The position numbers and the translations under genes were made by a program. Below, piece by piece: positions 55,831-64,000 of a stretch of 64,000 nucleotides of DNA. Source of the DNA: Bauldia sp. (GTDB lineage Bacteria; Pseudomonadota; Alphaproteobacteria; Rhizobiales; Kaistiaceae); the NCBI GenBank assembly GCA_037200845.1, contig JBBCGQ010000001.1, forward strand, positions 1,550,001 through 1,614,000, in the 5' to 3' direction. The notes beneath the pieces were generated by a model. It saw only the letters and a program-made list of their open reading frames with translations. It did no database searches and was not told the DNA's origin. Position 1 is the stretch's first letter. Every line of letters starts with the position of its first letter.

Positions 55831-55914
55831 TCGGACGCGCCTGAAGTTGTGCCGGGCCTTGCGGGCTTCGCGGGACCGGCAGCCTCGTTTGGCGCCAAAC
55901 CCCATGAGCTGCCC

Positions 55915-57174
55915 ATGAGACGCGTCGTCGTCACCGGACTTGGCATGGTGACGCCTCTGGGCGTCGGCGTGGATGCGGCGTGGGCGAACGCCGTCGGCGG
56001 CAAGAGCGGCATCACGCGCATCACCGACTTCGAGGTTTCCGATCTGGCGTGCCAGATCGCGGGCACGCTGCCCAAGGGCTCGAAGGCGGACGGCAAGTTC
56101 CAGGCGGACGACTGGATGGAGCCGAAGGAAAGCCGCAAGGTCGATCCGTTCATCATCTACGCGGTGGCCGCGGCCGACCAGGCGCTCGACGATGCCAACT
56201 GGCATCCCGAGACGCGCGACGACCAGATCGCCACCGGCGTGCTGATCGGCTCCGGCATCGGCGGCCTGCAGGGCATCGACGATGCGGCGATCACGCTCAA
56301 GGAACGCGGGCCGCGCCGCATCTCGCCGTTCTTCATTCCGGGCCGGCTGATCAATCTGGCCTCGGGGCAGGTCTCGATCCGCCACGGCCTCAAGGGCCCG
56401 AACCATTCCGTCGTCACCGCCTGCTCGACCGGTGCGCACGCCATCGGCGATGCCAGCCGGCTGATCGCGCTGGGCGATGCCGACGTCATGGTCGCCGGCG
56501 GCACGGAGTCGCCGGTCTGCCGCCTGGCGATCGCCGGCTTCGCGGCGTGCAAGGCGCTGTCGACGCATTTCAACGATGCGCCGGAAAAGGGATCGCGCCC
56601 CTACGACCAGGATCGCGACGGCTTCGTCATGGGCGAGGGCGCCGGCGTCGTCGTGCTCGAGGAGCGCGAGCATGCGCTGGCGCGCGGCGCCAAGATTTAC
56701 GGCGAGGTCGTCGGCTACGGCCTGTCGGGCGACGCCTATCACATCACCGCGCCGGCCGAGGATGGCGACGGCGCCGAGCGCTGCATGCGCATGGCGATGA
56801 AGCGCGCCGGCATCAGCGCCGACGACATCGACTACATCAACGCCCACGGCACCTCGACCATGGCCGACGAGATCGAATTGCACGCGGTCGAGCGCGTCGT
56901 CGGCAACGCCGCAGCCAAGGTTTCCATGTCGTCGACCAAGTCGGCGACCGGGCACCTGCTCGGAGCGGCCGGCGCGGTCGAGGCGATCTTCTCGCTGCTC
57001 GCCATCCGCGACAACCTCGCGCCGCCGACGCTGAACCTCGACAATCCGTCGGTGGTCACCGCCTTGGACCTTGTGCCGCACACGGCGCGCTCCCGCAAAA
57101 TCGACGTGGCGCTGTCGAATTCCTTCGGTTTCGGCGGCACCAACGCCTCGCTGGTATTCCGCCGCCACGCTTGA
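55915..57174 (+). CDS. fabF: Beta-ketoacyl-[ACP] synthase II FabF
   Basis: FabF condenses malonyl-ACP with acyl-ACP. From the ATG at 55915 it has 419 residues. The catalytic cysteine is C170 in VVTACSTGAHAIG, the histidines lie in NAHGTST (about 306) and KSATGHLLGAAG (about 343), and FGFGGTNASLVF ends the fold. The frame is open 22 codons upstream but those residues do not match the family. Confidence 0.95.
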   Translation: MRRVVVTGLGMVTPLGVGVDAAWANAVGGKSGITRITDFEVSDLACQIAGTLPKGSKADGKFQADDWMEPKESRKVDPFIIYAVAAADQALDDANWHPETRDDQIATGVLIGSGIGGLQGIDDAAITLKERGPRRISPFFIPGRLINLASGQVSIRHGLKGPNHSVVTACSTGAHAIGDASRLIALGDADVMVAGGTESPVCRLAIAGFAACKALSTHFNDAPEKGSRPYDQDRDGFVMGEGAGVVVLEEREHALARGAKIYGEVVGYGLSGDAYHITAPAEDGDGAERCMRMAMKRAGISADDIDYINAHGTSTMADEIELHAVERVVGNAAAKVSMSSTKSATGHLLGAAGAVEAIFSLLAIRDNLAPPTLNLDNPSVVTALDLVPHTARSRKIDVALSNSFGFGGTNASLVFRRHA

Positions 57175-57264
57175 ACTGCCTCTCCCGTTTTCGCCATTAT
57201 CGGTGCTATGTTCGCCGCCGATGCGAGGGCGAATCTGTGAAGCGGTAGAAAGAGTTCGAGTGGC

Positions 57265-58671
57265 ATGGCTGACCTGAGGGTGGACTACCGGCGCGAGCCA
57301 TACGCCGACGACGCCGAGGTTCTGTCGAAGCGCCTGTCGTCGTCGCTGGGCCGCTCCTCGCCGAAGTCGCCGACCGAGGCGCTGCAACCGGAGGCCGTGC
57401 CGCCGCCGCCGTTGCGTTCGCGCGCCGTCCGCCATCCGCTGGTCGTCTTCCTCAATTTCGTGCTGACGGTGGTGATCGTCGGCATCGTCGCGCTGGGCGC
57501 CGGCATCTTCGCCGCCAAGGTGCAATTCGAGCGCGCCGGCACGCTCGACCAGGCCCGTGCCATCACGGTCGACCGCGGCGGCAGCCTCGGCACCATCGCC
57601 GACCAGCTCCAGAAGGACGGCGTCATCTCGTCGAAGTGGCTGTTCGTCGGCGGCGTCACCATCGCGCGCCAGCAGAACGCGCTGAAGGCCGGCGAGTACC
57701 TCATCCCGGCGCACGCCTCGATGCGCGACATCATGGATGCCATGGTCACCGGCAAGGGCATCCTCTACTCGATCTCGATCCCCGAGGGGCTGACCAGCCA
57801 GCAGATCGTCGACCGCCTGAACTCGGAAGACATTCTCGTCGGCGACATCGCCGAGACGCCCCCGGAAGGCTCGCTGCTTCCCGAGACGTACAAATTCACG
57901 CGCGGCGATACGCGCCAGTCGATCATCACGCGCATGCAGCGCGAACGCGACCGCGTGGTCGCCGACGTCTGGTCGCGCCGCGCGCCCGATCTTCCCGTGA
58001 CGACGCCGGACGAGCTGGTCGTGCTCGCCTCGGTGGTCGAGAAGGAAACCGCGCTGGCCGACGAGCGCAGCCGCGTCGCCGCCGTGTTCGTCAATCGCCT
58101 GCGCCTCAACATGCGCCTGCAGTCGGACCCGACCGTGATCTACGGCCTGTTCAAGGGCGCCGGCAAACCCTCGGGCTACACGCTGTCGCGCGCCGATCTC
58201 GAGAAGTCGTCGCCCTACAACACCTATGTCATCGCCGGCCTGCCGGCGGGGCCGATCGCCAACCCGGGCCGCGCCTCGCTGGAAGCCGTCGCCAACCCGT
58301 CGCGCACCCGCGATCTGTTCTTCGTCGCCGACGGCACCGGCGGCCACGCCTTCGCCGAGACCTACGAGGCGCACCTCAAGAACGTGACGCGCTGGCGCGA
58401 CATCAGCGCCAACTCCGGCGCCGCCGCTTCTGCCGGCGAGACCCAGGCCCCGCCGGCGAACACGCCGCCCGCCGACGATGCGCCGCCTGCTGCCGCGGCG
58501 CCGGCCGACGCGACGACGGTGCCGACGCCGACTGCCCGTCCGGCGGTGCCCAACCCGACGGCGAAGCCGAAGGCCAAGCCGCTGCCGAGCGCGCAGACCA
58601 CGAGCGACCAGCCGATGGCGCTGACGCCGACCGACGACCAGCCCGACCCGGAAGGCGCCGCCGGCCAGTAG
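57265..58671 (+). CDS. mltG: Endolytic murein transglycosylase MltG
   Basis: MltG cleaves nascent glycan strands and helps to set their length. The 468 residues have a 50-residue cytoplasmic start, one membrane helix (LVVFLNFVLTVVIVGIVALGAGIFAA, about 57-82), a LysM-like region and the YceG domain with ASVVEKETALADERSRVAAVFVNRL (catalytic Glu) and LQSDPTVIYG. The last 95 residues are a Pro/Ala/Thr-rich tail. It follows fabF by 90 bases, a linkage conserved in alphaproteobacteria. Confidence 0.93.
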   Translation: MADLRVDYRREPYADDAEVLSKRLSSSLGRSSPKSPTEALQPEAVPPPPLRSRAVRHPLVVFLNFVLTVVIVGIVALGAGIFAAKVQFERAGTLDQARAITVDRGGSLGTIADQLQKDGVISSKWLFVGGVTIARQQNALKAGEYLIPAHASMRDIMDAMVTGKGILYSISIPEGLTSQQIVDRLNSEDILVGDIAETPPEGSLLPETYKFTRGDTRQSIITRMQRERDRVVADVWSRRAPDLPVTTPDELVVLASVVEKETALADERSRVAAVFVNRLRLNMRLQSDPTVIYGLFKGAGKPSGYTLSRADLEKSSPYNTYVIAGLPAGPIANPGRASLEAVANPSRTRDLFFVADGTGGHAFAETYEAHLKNVTRWRDISANSGAAASAGETQAPPANTPPADDAPPAAAAPADATTVPTPTARPAVPNPTAKPKAKPLPSAQTTSDQPMALTPTDDQPDPEGAAGQ

Positions 58672-58765
58672 CGCTGCCGGCAGCGCCCTTGAACCGGCGG
58701 GCTTTGGCGGCTTTGATGCCCGCCAGCCGCCGCGACCGATTCTCTCCTGCCGAAGTAGGCCGCCG

Positions 58766-59653
58766 ATGCCCCTGTCCTCGATGACCGGCTTTGCCCGCGC
58801 CGATGGCGCCGGCAGCGGCTATCGCTGGACGTGGGAACTGAGGAGCGTCAACGGCAAGGGTCTCGACCTGCGCCTCCGCCTGCCGACCGGCTTCGAGCAT
58901 CTGGAAGCCGCGGCGCGGGAGAAGATCGGCGCGGCGCTGACGCGCGGCAACCTGCAGGTGACGCTGAGCGTGCAGAGCGACGCCGGCGCCGTCCACATCC
59001 GCGTCAACGACGCGGTGCTGGCGGAAGTCGCCGCCGCGATGGCGCATGTTCGCGGCCGCATCGAGGTGCAGCCGCCGACGCTCGACGGCATCCTCGCCAT
59101 CCGCGGCGTGCTGGAGACTTTCGAGGGCGTCGAGGATGAGGCGACACGCGCCGCGCTCGCCGCCGCTATTCTCGCCGATCTCGACGTAGCGCTGGCGGCT
59201 CTCACCGCCGACCGCGTACGCGAGGGGCACGCCATCGCCGTCGTGCTTGCCGGGCGCCTCGCCGAGATCGAGCGGCTGACGGCCGCCGCCGAGGCTTCGC
59301 CGGCGCGCACGCCGGAAGCGATCCGCGCGAAGCTTTCCGAGCAGATCGCGATGCTGGTCGAGGCGAGTTCCGCGCTCGATGCCGACCGGCTGCATCAGGA
59401 GGCGGTGATGCTCGCCACCCGCGCCGACATCCGCGAGGAGCTCGACCGGCTGGCGGCGCACATCGCCGCCGCCCGCGCGCTGCTCGCCGAGGACGGCGCC
59501 GTTGGCCGCCGCCTCGATTTCCTGGCGCAGGAATTCAACCGCGAGGTCAACACGCTCTGCTCGAAGTCGAACGACCGCGGCCTCACCGCCATCGGCCTCG
59601 ACCTCAAGGCCGTGGTCGACCAGTTCCGCGAGCAGATCCAGAACCTGGAATGA
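58766..59653 (+). CDS. yicC: YicC-family endoribonuclease-like protein
   Basis: This 295-residue protein has the YicC signature MTGFARADG at the start, RSVNGKGLDLRLRLP near 30, and the C-terminal DUF1732 region ending KSNDRGLTAIGLDLKAVVDQFREQIQNLE. E. coli YicC has been reported to act in RNA turnover. The stop overlaps the gmk start as ATGA, a conserved gene pair. Confidence 0.92.
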   Translation: MPLSSMTGFARADGAGSGYRWTWELRSVNGKGLDLRLRLPTGFEHLEAAAREKIGAALTRGNLQVTLSVQSDAGAVHIRVNDAVLAEVAAAMAHVRGRIEVQPPTLDGILAIRGVLETFEGVEDEATRAALAAAILADLDVALAALTADRVREGHAIAVVLAGRLAEIERLTAAAEASPARTPEAIRAKLSEQIAMLVEASSALDADRLHQEAVMLATRADIREELDRLAAHIAAARALLAEDGAVGRRLDFLAQEFNREVNTLCSKSNDRGLTAIGLDLKAVVDQFREQIQNLE

Positions 59654-60297
59654 CGATGGCCGAGACGATCAACCTGCCGCGCCGCGGCGTCCTGCTGGTG
59701 CTTTCCTCGCCTTCCGGCGCCGGCAAATCGTCGATCACGCGGGCGCTGGTGCAGGAGGAGGGCGAGCGCCTGTTCCTGTCGATCTCGGTGACGACGCGCG
59801 CCAAGCGGCCGAGCGAGATCGAGGGCATCCATTATTATTTCATCGATCCGGTGCGCTTCTCCTCGATGCGCCAGGGCGGCGAACTGCTCGAATGGGCCGA
59901 GGTGCACGGCAACCTCTACGCCACGCCGCGCGCGCCGGTCGAGGCCGCGCTCGCCAAGGGCGAGGACGTGCTCTTCGACATCGACTGGCAGGGCACGCAG
60001 CAGCTCGTCGCCGCGATGCCGGAGGACATCGTCACCATCTTCATCCTGCCGCCGAGCATGAAGGAATTGCAGGCGCGGCTGGAGCGGCGCGCCGAGGACA
60101 ACGCCAAGGTCATCGCCAACCGCCTCGCCAATGCGACCAGCGAGATCGGGCACTGGACGGAGTACGACTACGTCGTGATCAACGACCAGCTCGAGCGGGC
60201 GCTGGGTTCGGTCCGCGCCATCCTCGCGGCCGAGCGGCTGAAGCGGGCGCGGCAGACCGGGATGCCGGGGTTTGTCGCGGGGTTGTTGAAGCGGTAG
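59650..60297 (+). CDS. gmk: Guanylate kinase
   Basis: Gmk phosphorylates GMP to GDP. The 215 residues contain the P-loop SSPSGAGKSSITRAL (about 17-31), SVTTRAKRPSEIEGIHYYF (GMP site) and DIDWQGTQQL. It is co-translated with yicC. With guaB and guaA in the same window it completes the step after GMP synthesis. Confidence 0.94.
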   Translation: MTMAETINLPRRGVLLVLSSPSGAGKSSITRALVQEEGERLFLSISVTTRAKRPSEIEGIHYYFIDPVRFSSMRQGGELLEWAEVHGNLYATPRAPVEAALAKGEDVLFDIDWQGTQQLVAAMPEDIVTIFILPPSMKELQARLERRAEDNAKVIANRLANATSEIGHWTEYDYVVINDQLERALGSVRAILAAERLKRARQTGMPGFVAGLLKR

Positions 60298-60318
60298 CAA
60301 GCTCAGGTCGTGGTTGTT

Positions 60319-60391
60319 CCCCTCTCCCCTTGTGGGAGAGGGCTTCGCCTCTTGAGAGCAAAGCGAACTAGAGGCGAAGGGTGAGGGGGCT
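60319..60391. repeat. Palindromic intergenic element after gmk, left unit
   Basis: The sequence ccctctccccttgtgggagaggg forms one hairpin, and cttcgcctc / gaggcgaag arms (60342-60350 and 60371-60379) form another. The right end ggtgagggggc pairs with the neighbouring unit. It lies between converging gmk and rsmA and is a likely bidirectional terminator. Confidence 0.7.
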
Positions 60392-60417
60392 GTCGGCGGA
60401 GATCGTGAAGCGGGGCC

Positions 60418-60493
60418 GCGCCCCCTCACCCTCTTTCTCTAGTCTCGCTGCGCTCGCCAAGAGAAAGAGCCCTCTCCCACGAAGGGAGAGGGA
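60418..60493. repeat. Palindromic intergenic element after gmk, right unit
   Basis: The unit gccccctcaccctctttctctag... with an inner tttctct / agagaaa stem, ending ccctctcccacgaagggagaggg, is the inverse of the left unit. Together they form a large inverted pair separated by about 27 bases. The layout mirrors the pair at 42452-42610, although the sequence is a different subtype. Confidence 0.7.
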
Positions 60494-60501
60494 ACCCAGC
60501 G

Positions 60502-61341
60502 TCACCGTTCGCCCACCGCATTCGCCAGCGCAACAAATCCCGCAACGTCAATCTCCTCCGCCCGCCGCGTCTCCTCGATTCCTGCCGCCGCGAGCAGCGC
60601 CAGCGTGTCCCCGCCAAGAGATTTGAGGCTCTGGCGCAGCATCTTGCGCCGCTGGCCGAAGGCGGCGGCGACGACGCGTTCCAGCACGTCCGGGTCGCAC
60701 GCCAGCGGCCGCGGGCGCGGGATGAGCTGCACCAGCGACGACGTCACCCTCGGCGGCGGCGTGAAGGCGCGCGGGTCGATGTCGAACAGGATCTCGGCCT
60801 CGCTCCGCCAGCCGGCGAGCACGCCGAGGCGGCCGTACGTCTTGCTGCCCGGCGGCGCCACGATGCGCTCGGCGACCTCGCGCTGGAACATCAGCGTCAG
60901 CGACTCGAACCACGGCGGCCACGGCTCGGTGCGCAGCCACCCGACCAGCAGCGGCGTCGCGATGTTGTAGGGCAGGTTGGCGACGACCAGCGTCCGTCCG
61001 TCGGCGAACGGCGTCAGGTCGACGCTGAGGGCGTCGCCGGCGACGATCGTCAGGCGGCTGGGGTAGTGCGCGGCGATCTCGTTGAGCGCGGCGATGCAGC
61101 GCTCGTCGCGCTCGATGGCGACGACGTGGGCGGCGCCCTCGGCGAGCAGCGCGCGCGTCAGGCCGCCGGGTCCGGGGCCGATCTCGATGACGGTGGCGTC
61201 GGTGAGCCGGCCGGCGGCGCGCGCGATGCGCGAGGTGAGGTTGAGGTCGAGCAGAAAATTCTGGCCGAGATTTTTCTTCGGCGCGATGTCGTAGCGGGCG
61301 ATGACCTCGCGCAGCGGCGGCAGGTCGTCGATCTGGCTCAT
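60502..61341 (-). CDS. rsmA: 16S rRNA (adenine1518-N6/adenine1519-N6)-dimethyltransferase RsmA (KsgA)
   Basis: RsmA dimethylates two adenines of helix 45 late in 30S assembly. The 279 residues have [11 protein letters not shown], the SAM loop [14 protein letters not shown] and motif [11 protein letters not shown]. The ATG at 61341 overlaps the pdxA stop as ATGA, so the two are coupled. It is the last gene of the lptD-surA-like-pdxA-rsmA run. Confidence 0.94.
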   Translation of the reverse strand: MSQIDDLPPLREVIARYDIAPKKNLGQNFLLDLNLTSRIARAAGRLTDATVIEIGPGPGGLTRALLAEGAAHVVAIERDERCIAALNEIAAHYPSRLTIVAGDALSVDLTPFADGRTLVVANLPYNIATPLLVGWLRTEPWPPWFESLTLMFQREVAERIVAPPGSKTYGRLGVLAGWRSEAEILFDIDPRAFTPPPRVTSSLVQLIPRPRPLACDPDVLERVVAAAFGQRRKMLRQSLKSLGGDTLALLAAAGIEETRRAEEIDVAGFVALANAVGER

Positions 61342-62366
61342 GCCGCCGTTTCGTTGGCGACCAGCTCGGCCGCCATGCGCAGCGCCGCGGCGAGGCTCGA
61401 GGCGTCCGCCTTGCCGGAGCCGGCGATGTCGAAGGCGGTGCCGTGGTCGGGCGAGGTGCGGATGAAGGCGAGGCCGAGCGTGACGTTGACCGTCTCGGTG
61501 AAGTCGATGGTCTTCGCCGGGATCAGCGCCTGGTCGTGGTACATGCAGATCGCCGCGTCGTAGGTGGCGCGCGCCCTGGCGTGGAACATCGCGTCCGACG
61601 ACAGCGGGCCGCGCGCGTCGATGCCCTCGGCGCGCAGCATCGCGACGGCCGGGCGGACGATGCGCTCGTCCTCGTCGCCGAAGGCGCCGTTCTCGCCGGC
61701 GTGCGGATTGAGGCCGGCGACGGCGAGGCGCGGTTGCGGCCGGGCAAAACGCCGGCGGAGTTCGTCGGCGACGATGCGCGCGGTATCGACGATGAGCGCG
61801 GTGGTGAGCGTTGTCGCGACGTCGTGCAGCGGGATGTGGATGGTCACCGGCACCGTCTTCAATTCCGGGCCCGCGATCATCATCACCGGTCGCGCCTGCG
61901 ACCCGGTCCACGTCGCCGACAGCGTGCCGAGAAACTCGGTGTGGCCGGGATGACGGAAGCCGGCGTCGAACAGCGTCTTCTTCGAGATCGGGCAGGTGAC
62001 GACGGCGCTCGCCATGCCGGCGCGGACGTCGCCGACGGCGCGGGCGATCGCCTCGATCACCGACTGCGCCGTGGCCGTGCTGGGCGCGCCCGGAGTCGCC
62101 CTGACCGGGGCGGACAGCGGCACGACCGGCAGCGCGCGGCCGAAAATGGCGTTGGCCTCGCCGGGCGAGGTCGCCTCGACCGGAACGTCAAGGTTGAGGC
62201 GGCGGGCGAGGTCGGCGTAGAGCGTGGGATCGCCGAGGCAGTAGAACGGCGGCAGCCTGAATTCGGCGCGGCGCGACCAGGCGGCAAGCGTCACGTCCGG
62301 GCCGATGCCGGCCGGCTCGCCCATCGTCAGGGCGAGCGGCGGGCGAGTGTCCGTCGGGCCCGCCAT
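61338..62366 (-). CDS. pdxA: 4-hydroxythreonine-4-phosphate dehydrogenase PdxA
   Basis: PdxA makes the amino-ketone intermediate of pyridoxal phosphate. The 342 residues show [10 protein letters not shown] at the start, [22 protein letters not shown], the metal histidines in TIHIPLHDV and [11 protein letters not shown], and [10 protein letters not shown]. The start lies six bases after the SurA-like gene, typical of this operon. Confidence 0.94.
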   Translation of the reverse strand: MAGPTDTRPPLALTMGEPAGIGPDVTLAAWSRRAEFRLPPFYCLGDPTLYADLARRLNLDVPVEATSPGEANAIFGRALPVVPLSAPVRATPGAPSTATAQSVIEAIARAVGDVRAGMASAVVTCPISKKTLFDAGFRHPGHTEFLGTLSATWTGSQARPVMMIAGPELKTVPVTIHIPLHDVATTLTTALIVDTARIVADELRRRFARPQPRLAVAGLNPHAGENGAFGDEDERIVRPAVAMLRAEGIDARGPLSSDAMFHARARATYDAAICMYHDQALIPAKTIDFTETVNVTLGLAFIRTSPDHGTAFDIAGSGKADASSLAAALRMAAELVANETAA

Positions 62367-62372
62367 CGCCGA

Positions 62373-63368
62373 TCAGCGATACTGAATGATGGCGCGGTCG
62401 CGCAGTTCCTTGAGGTAGTCCTTGCCGAGGCCCTCGGCCTGCTTGAGGTAGAGGTCGTTCTCGGCCGCGTCGCGCGCCGCCGTGGCGCTCTGGATCGAAT
62501 GCGCCGAGCACACGGCGACGAGCTCGATGCCGAGCGAAGTCTGCGTCGGCGGCGAGGTGTGGCCGACCTCGGTCTTCTGGATCGCCTCGCCGTCCGGCCC
62601 CTGGAGCTGGGTCGAATCGCGGCGGCCGATGTCCTTGACCACGACGCCGCGCAGCTGCTTGGCCTTGTTGAGGCTCTGGTCGCAGCCCGGGAAGGCCTGG
62701 CGGAAGGCGTTGGCCTCGTTGCGCCGCTGCATGTAGGCGCCGGCGCTGGAGCCCGACGGCACGACGAACACGATCTGCTGCAGCGTGTACTCACTGATGG
62801 TCAGCGACTTCGGATCCTTGGTCTCGAGCGCCGCCTGGATGTCCTCGCTCTTGACCGAGGCTTTCAACGCCGTGCGCTGCTGGACCAGTTGCCCCCAGAT
62901 CATCTGCGCCCGCAGCCGCTTCTTCAGCGAACTGGCGTCGATGCCCTGGCTGCCCAGCGCCTGCGTGAACGCCGCCGGCGACATCTTGAGGCGGGTGCTG
63001 ATCGTGGCGAAGGCGGCCTCGACCTGAGCGTTGGAGACGTCGACGCCGCGGCGCTGCGCCTCGAGCAGTTCCAGCGTCTCGCTGATCAGCTCCTCCTGCG
63101 CGTCCGCCTGCGTGCCCTTGCCGCCGCCGAGCTTGTTGAGCTTGAGACGCTGGCTGATGTCGTAGGCGGTGATCGGCACGTCGTTGACGAGAATCGGGAT
63201 CGAGCTGTTGCCGCTGGGCTTGCCGGTCGGCTTGCCGAGGTTGTCGCTGCTCGCCACCGTGACCGCGGAGGCCGGGATGTCGGGTGTGCTGTTGCAGCCG
63301 GCGAGCGCGCCGGCGGCGATGAGCACGGCCGCGCCGGCGGCGGCAAGACGGATACGGAAATGCGACAC
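62373..63368 (-). CDS. SurA-N-like lipoprotein chaperone
   Basis: From the GTG at 63368 this 331-residue protein begins with a lipoprotein signal ending LAGC (C25), so it is probably anchored to the membrane. The body fits a SurA/PrsA-type N-terminal chaperone fold (ILVNDVPITAYDISQRLKLNK, followed by EELISETLELLEAQRRGVDV), then a C-terminal domain in which I see no clear parvulin active-site pattern. An upstream ATG at 63434 would place 47 residues before the cysteine. Position next to lptD supports outer-membrane-protein assembly. Confidence 0.72.
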   Translation of the reverse strand: MSHFRIRLAAAGAAVLIAAGALAGCNSTPDIPASAVTVASSDNLGKPTGKPSGNSSIPILVNDVPITAYDISQRLKLNKLGGGKGTQADAQEELISETLELLEAQRRGVDVSNAQVEAAFATISTRLKMSPAAFTQALGSQGIDASSLKKRLRAQMIWGQLVQQRTALKASVKSEDIQAALETKDPKSLTISEYTLQQIVFVVPSGSSAGAYMQRRNEANAFRQAFPGCDQSLNKAKQLRGVVVKDIGRRDSTQLQGPDGEAIQKTEVGHTSPPTQTSLGIELVAVCSAHSIQSATAARDAAENDLYLKQAEGLGKDYLKELRDRAIIQYR

Positions 63369-63539
63369 GGAAGCCACCCTCACGATGCGCCCCGCCGCAG
63401 GCAGGGCACCATGACGAAGCGATGAAACTAGCATGGCGGGTGGGGGGTCGAGTAGGGACGGAGGATCAACATCTGACCAGCATACACAGGGCGGATTCGG
63501 GCGAAATGATGGGCGCCGGCCGCGGCAGAACCGTTCGGC

Positions 63540-64000
63540 CTAGTTCTGCAGCTTGCTGAGGTTGCCGGAGACCGCCGCGTCGCCGAAGGTGCGCAGCGCA
63601 ATGCGCAGGTTGAGCCACCGGCTCGGCTGGTCGCTGGCGTAGGTTTCGCTGTAGGCGAGCGACAGCGTCAGGCACTCGTTGTCGAAGGCGACGCCGATGC
63701 TGTCGCCGGCGACCGCCTCCTTGGCGAAGTCGTATGTCACGGTGCCGAAGGCGCGCCACGTCTCCGACATGTTGACCGAGGCGGCGCCGCGGATCACCGA
63801 TGCCGCCGACGTCACGCCGACATTCTGGTTTGAGCGCAGGTAGAGGTAGGAGGCCGAGGCCGTGATCGGGCCGAACGCCGTCGTCGCCTGCAGCTCGGCG
63901 CGGTTGACGTTGAACGATTTCTCGTCGAAGCGGCCGCGCGCCGCCACGCGCGGGCCGGTGCCGGTGTCGACCGAAACGCCGGCGACGTAGTCGGACATCG
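63540..64000 (-). CDS. lptD: LPS-assembly protein LptD, C-terminal part
   Basis: The last 153 or so residues of an outer-membrane barrel are visible: alternating strands such as AELQATTAFGPITASASYLYLRS, a cysteine in DNECLTLSLAYSETY (typical of the late LptD disulfide) and WLNLRIALRTFGD near the end. The gene continues beyond the window. Position beside the SurA-like gene, pdxA and rsmA is the conserved lptD setting. Confidence 0.8.
   Translation of the reverse strand, partial: MSDYVAGVSVDTGTGPRVAARGRFDEKSFNVNRAELQATTAFGPITASASYLYLRSNQNVGVTSAASVIRGAASVNMSETWRAFGTVTYDFAKEAVAGDSIGVAFDNECLTLSLAYSETYASDQPSRWLNLRIALRTFGDAAVSGNLSKLQN

Overview
The window reads as chromosomal DNA from a high-GC alphaproteobacterium, most likely order Hyphomicrobiales (Rhizobiales). 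This rests on gene order and families rather than any species marker: rpsF-rpsR-rplI, dnaB, alr, radA, cvpA-purF; fabD-fabG-acpP-fabF-mltG-yicC-gmk; lptD-surA-pdxA-rsmA; an IalB-family protein; and small PilZ proteins. No plasmid, phage or CRISPR signature was seen. There is one tRNA (Gln, anticodon CTG).

Layout. 0-9.6 kb is accessory metabolism: a PuuE-type allantoinase, a DapA/NanA-family lyase, a PilZ protein, a four-gene ABC importer, a tandem pair of 351-residue ATP-grasp-like proteins of unknown substrate, and an IalB-family membrane protein. 9.7-20.3 kb holds two tandem paralogous giant autotransporters. Each has its own terminator and a structured 5' leader. 20.5-24.8 kb has a lipoprotein hydrolase, tRNA-Gln, a large exported protein and Ppx/GppA. 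24.8-32.9 kb carries rlmE, an MFS exporter, guaB, a MAPEG protein, remnants of two divergent genes, guaA, a DUF2938-like protein and an L,D-transpeptidase. Nearly every gene in this stretch is broken by single-base indels, which look like sequence error more than gene decay. 32.8-41.8 kb carries panB, a YfgM-like protein, der, an SDR, purF, cvpA, an EF-hand protein, a small exported protein and radA. 41.8-53 kb holds repeats and a structured intergenic block, alr, dnaB, a cyclopropane synthase homologue, a glycosyltransferase, the S6-S18-L9 operon, a second PilZ protein and a GT39-type mannosyltransferase-like protein. 53-60.3 kb is the fatty-acid cluster plus mltG, yicC and gmk. 60.5-64 kb is rsmA-pdxA-surA-like-lptD, with lptD running off the window end.

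The genes mix core information processing (der, dnaB, radA, rsmA, rlmE, ribosomal proteins), purine synthesis (purF, guaB, guaA), lipid synthesis (fab genes, cfa homologue) and cell-envelope work (alr, two L,D-transpeptidases, mltG, lptD, surA-like, autotransporters). The least explained items are the twin ATP-grasp genes, the conserved leader architecture of the two autotransporters, a family of palindromic intergenic repeats, and a densely folded non-coding block near 42.0-42.35 kb.
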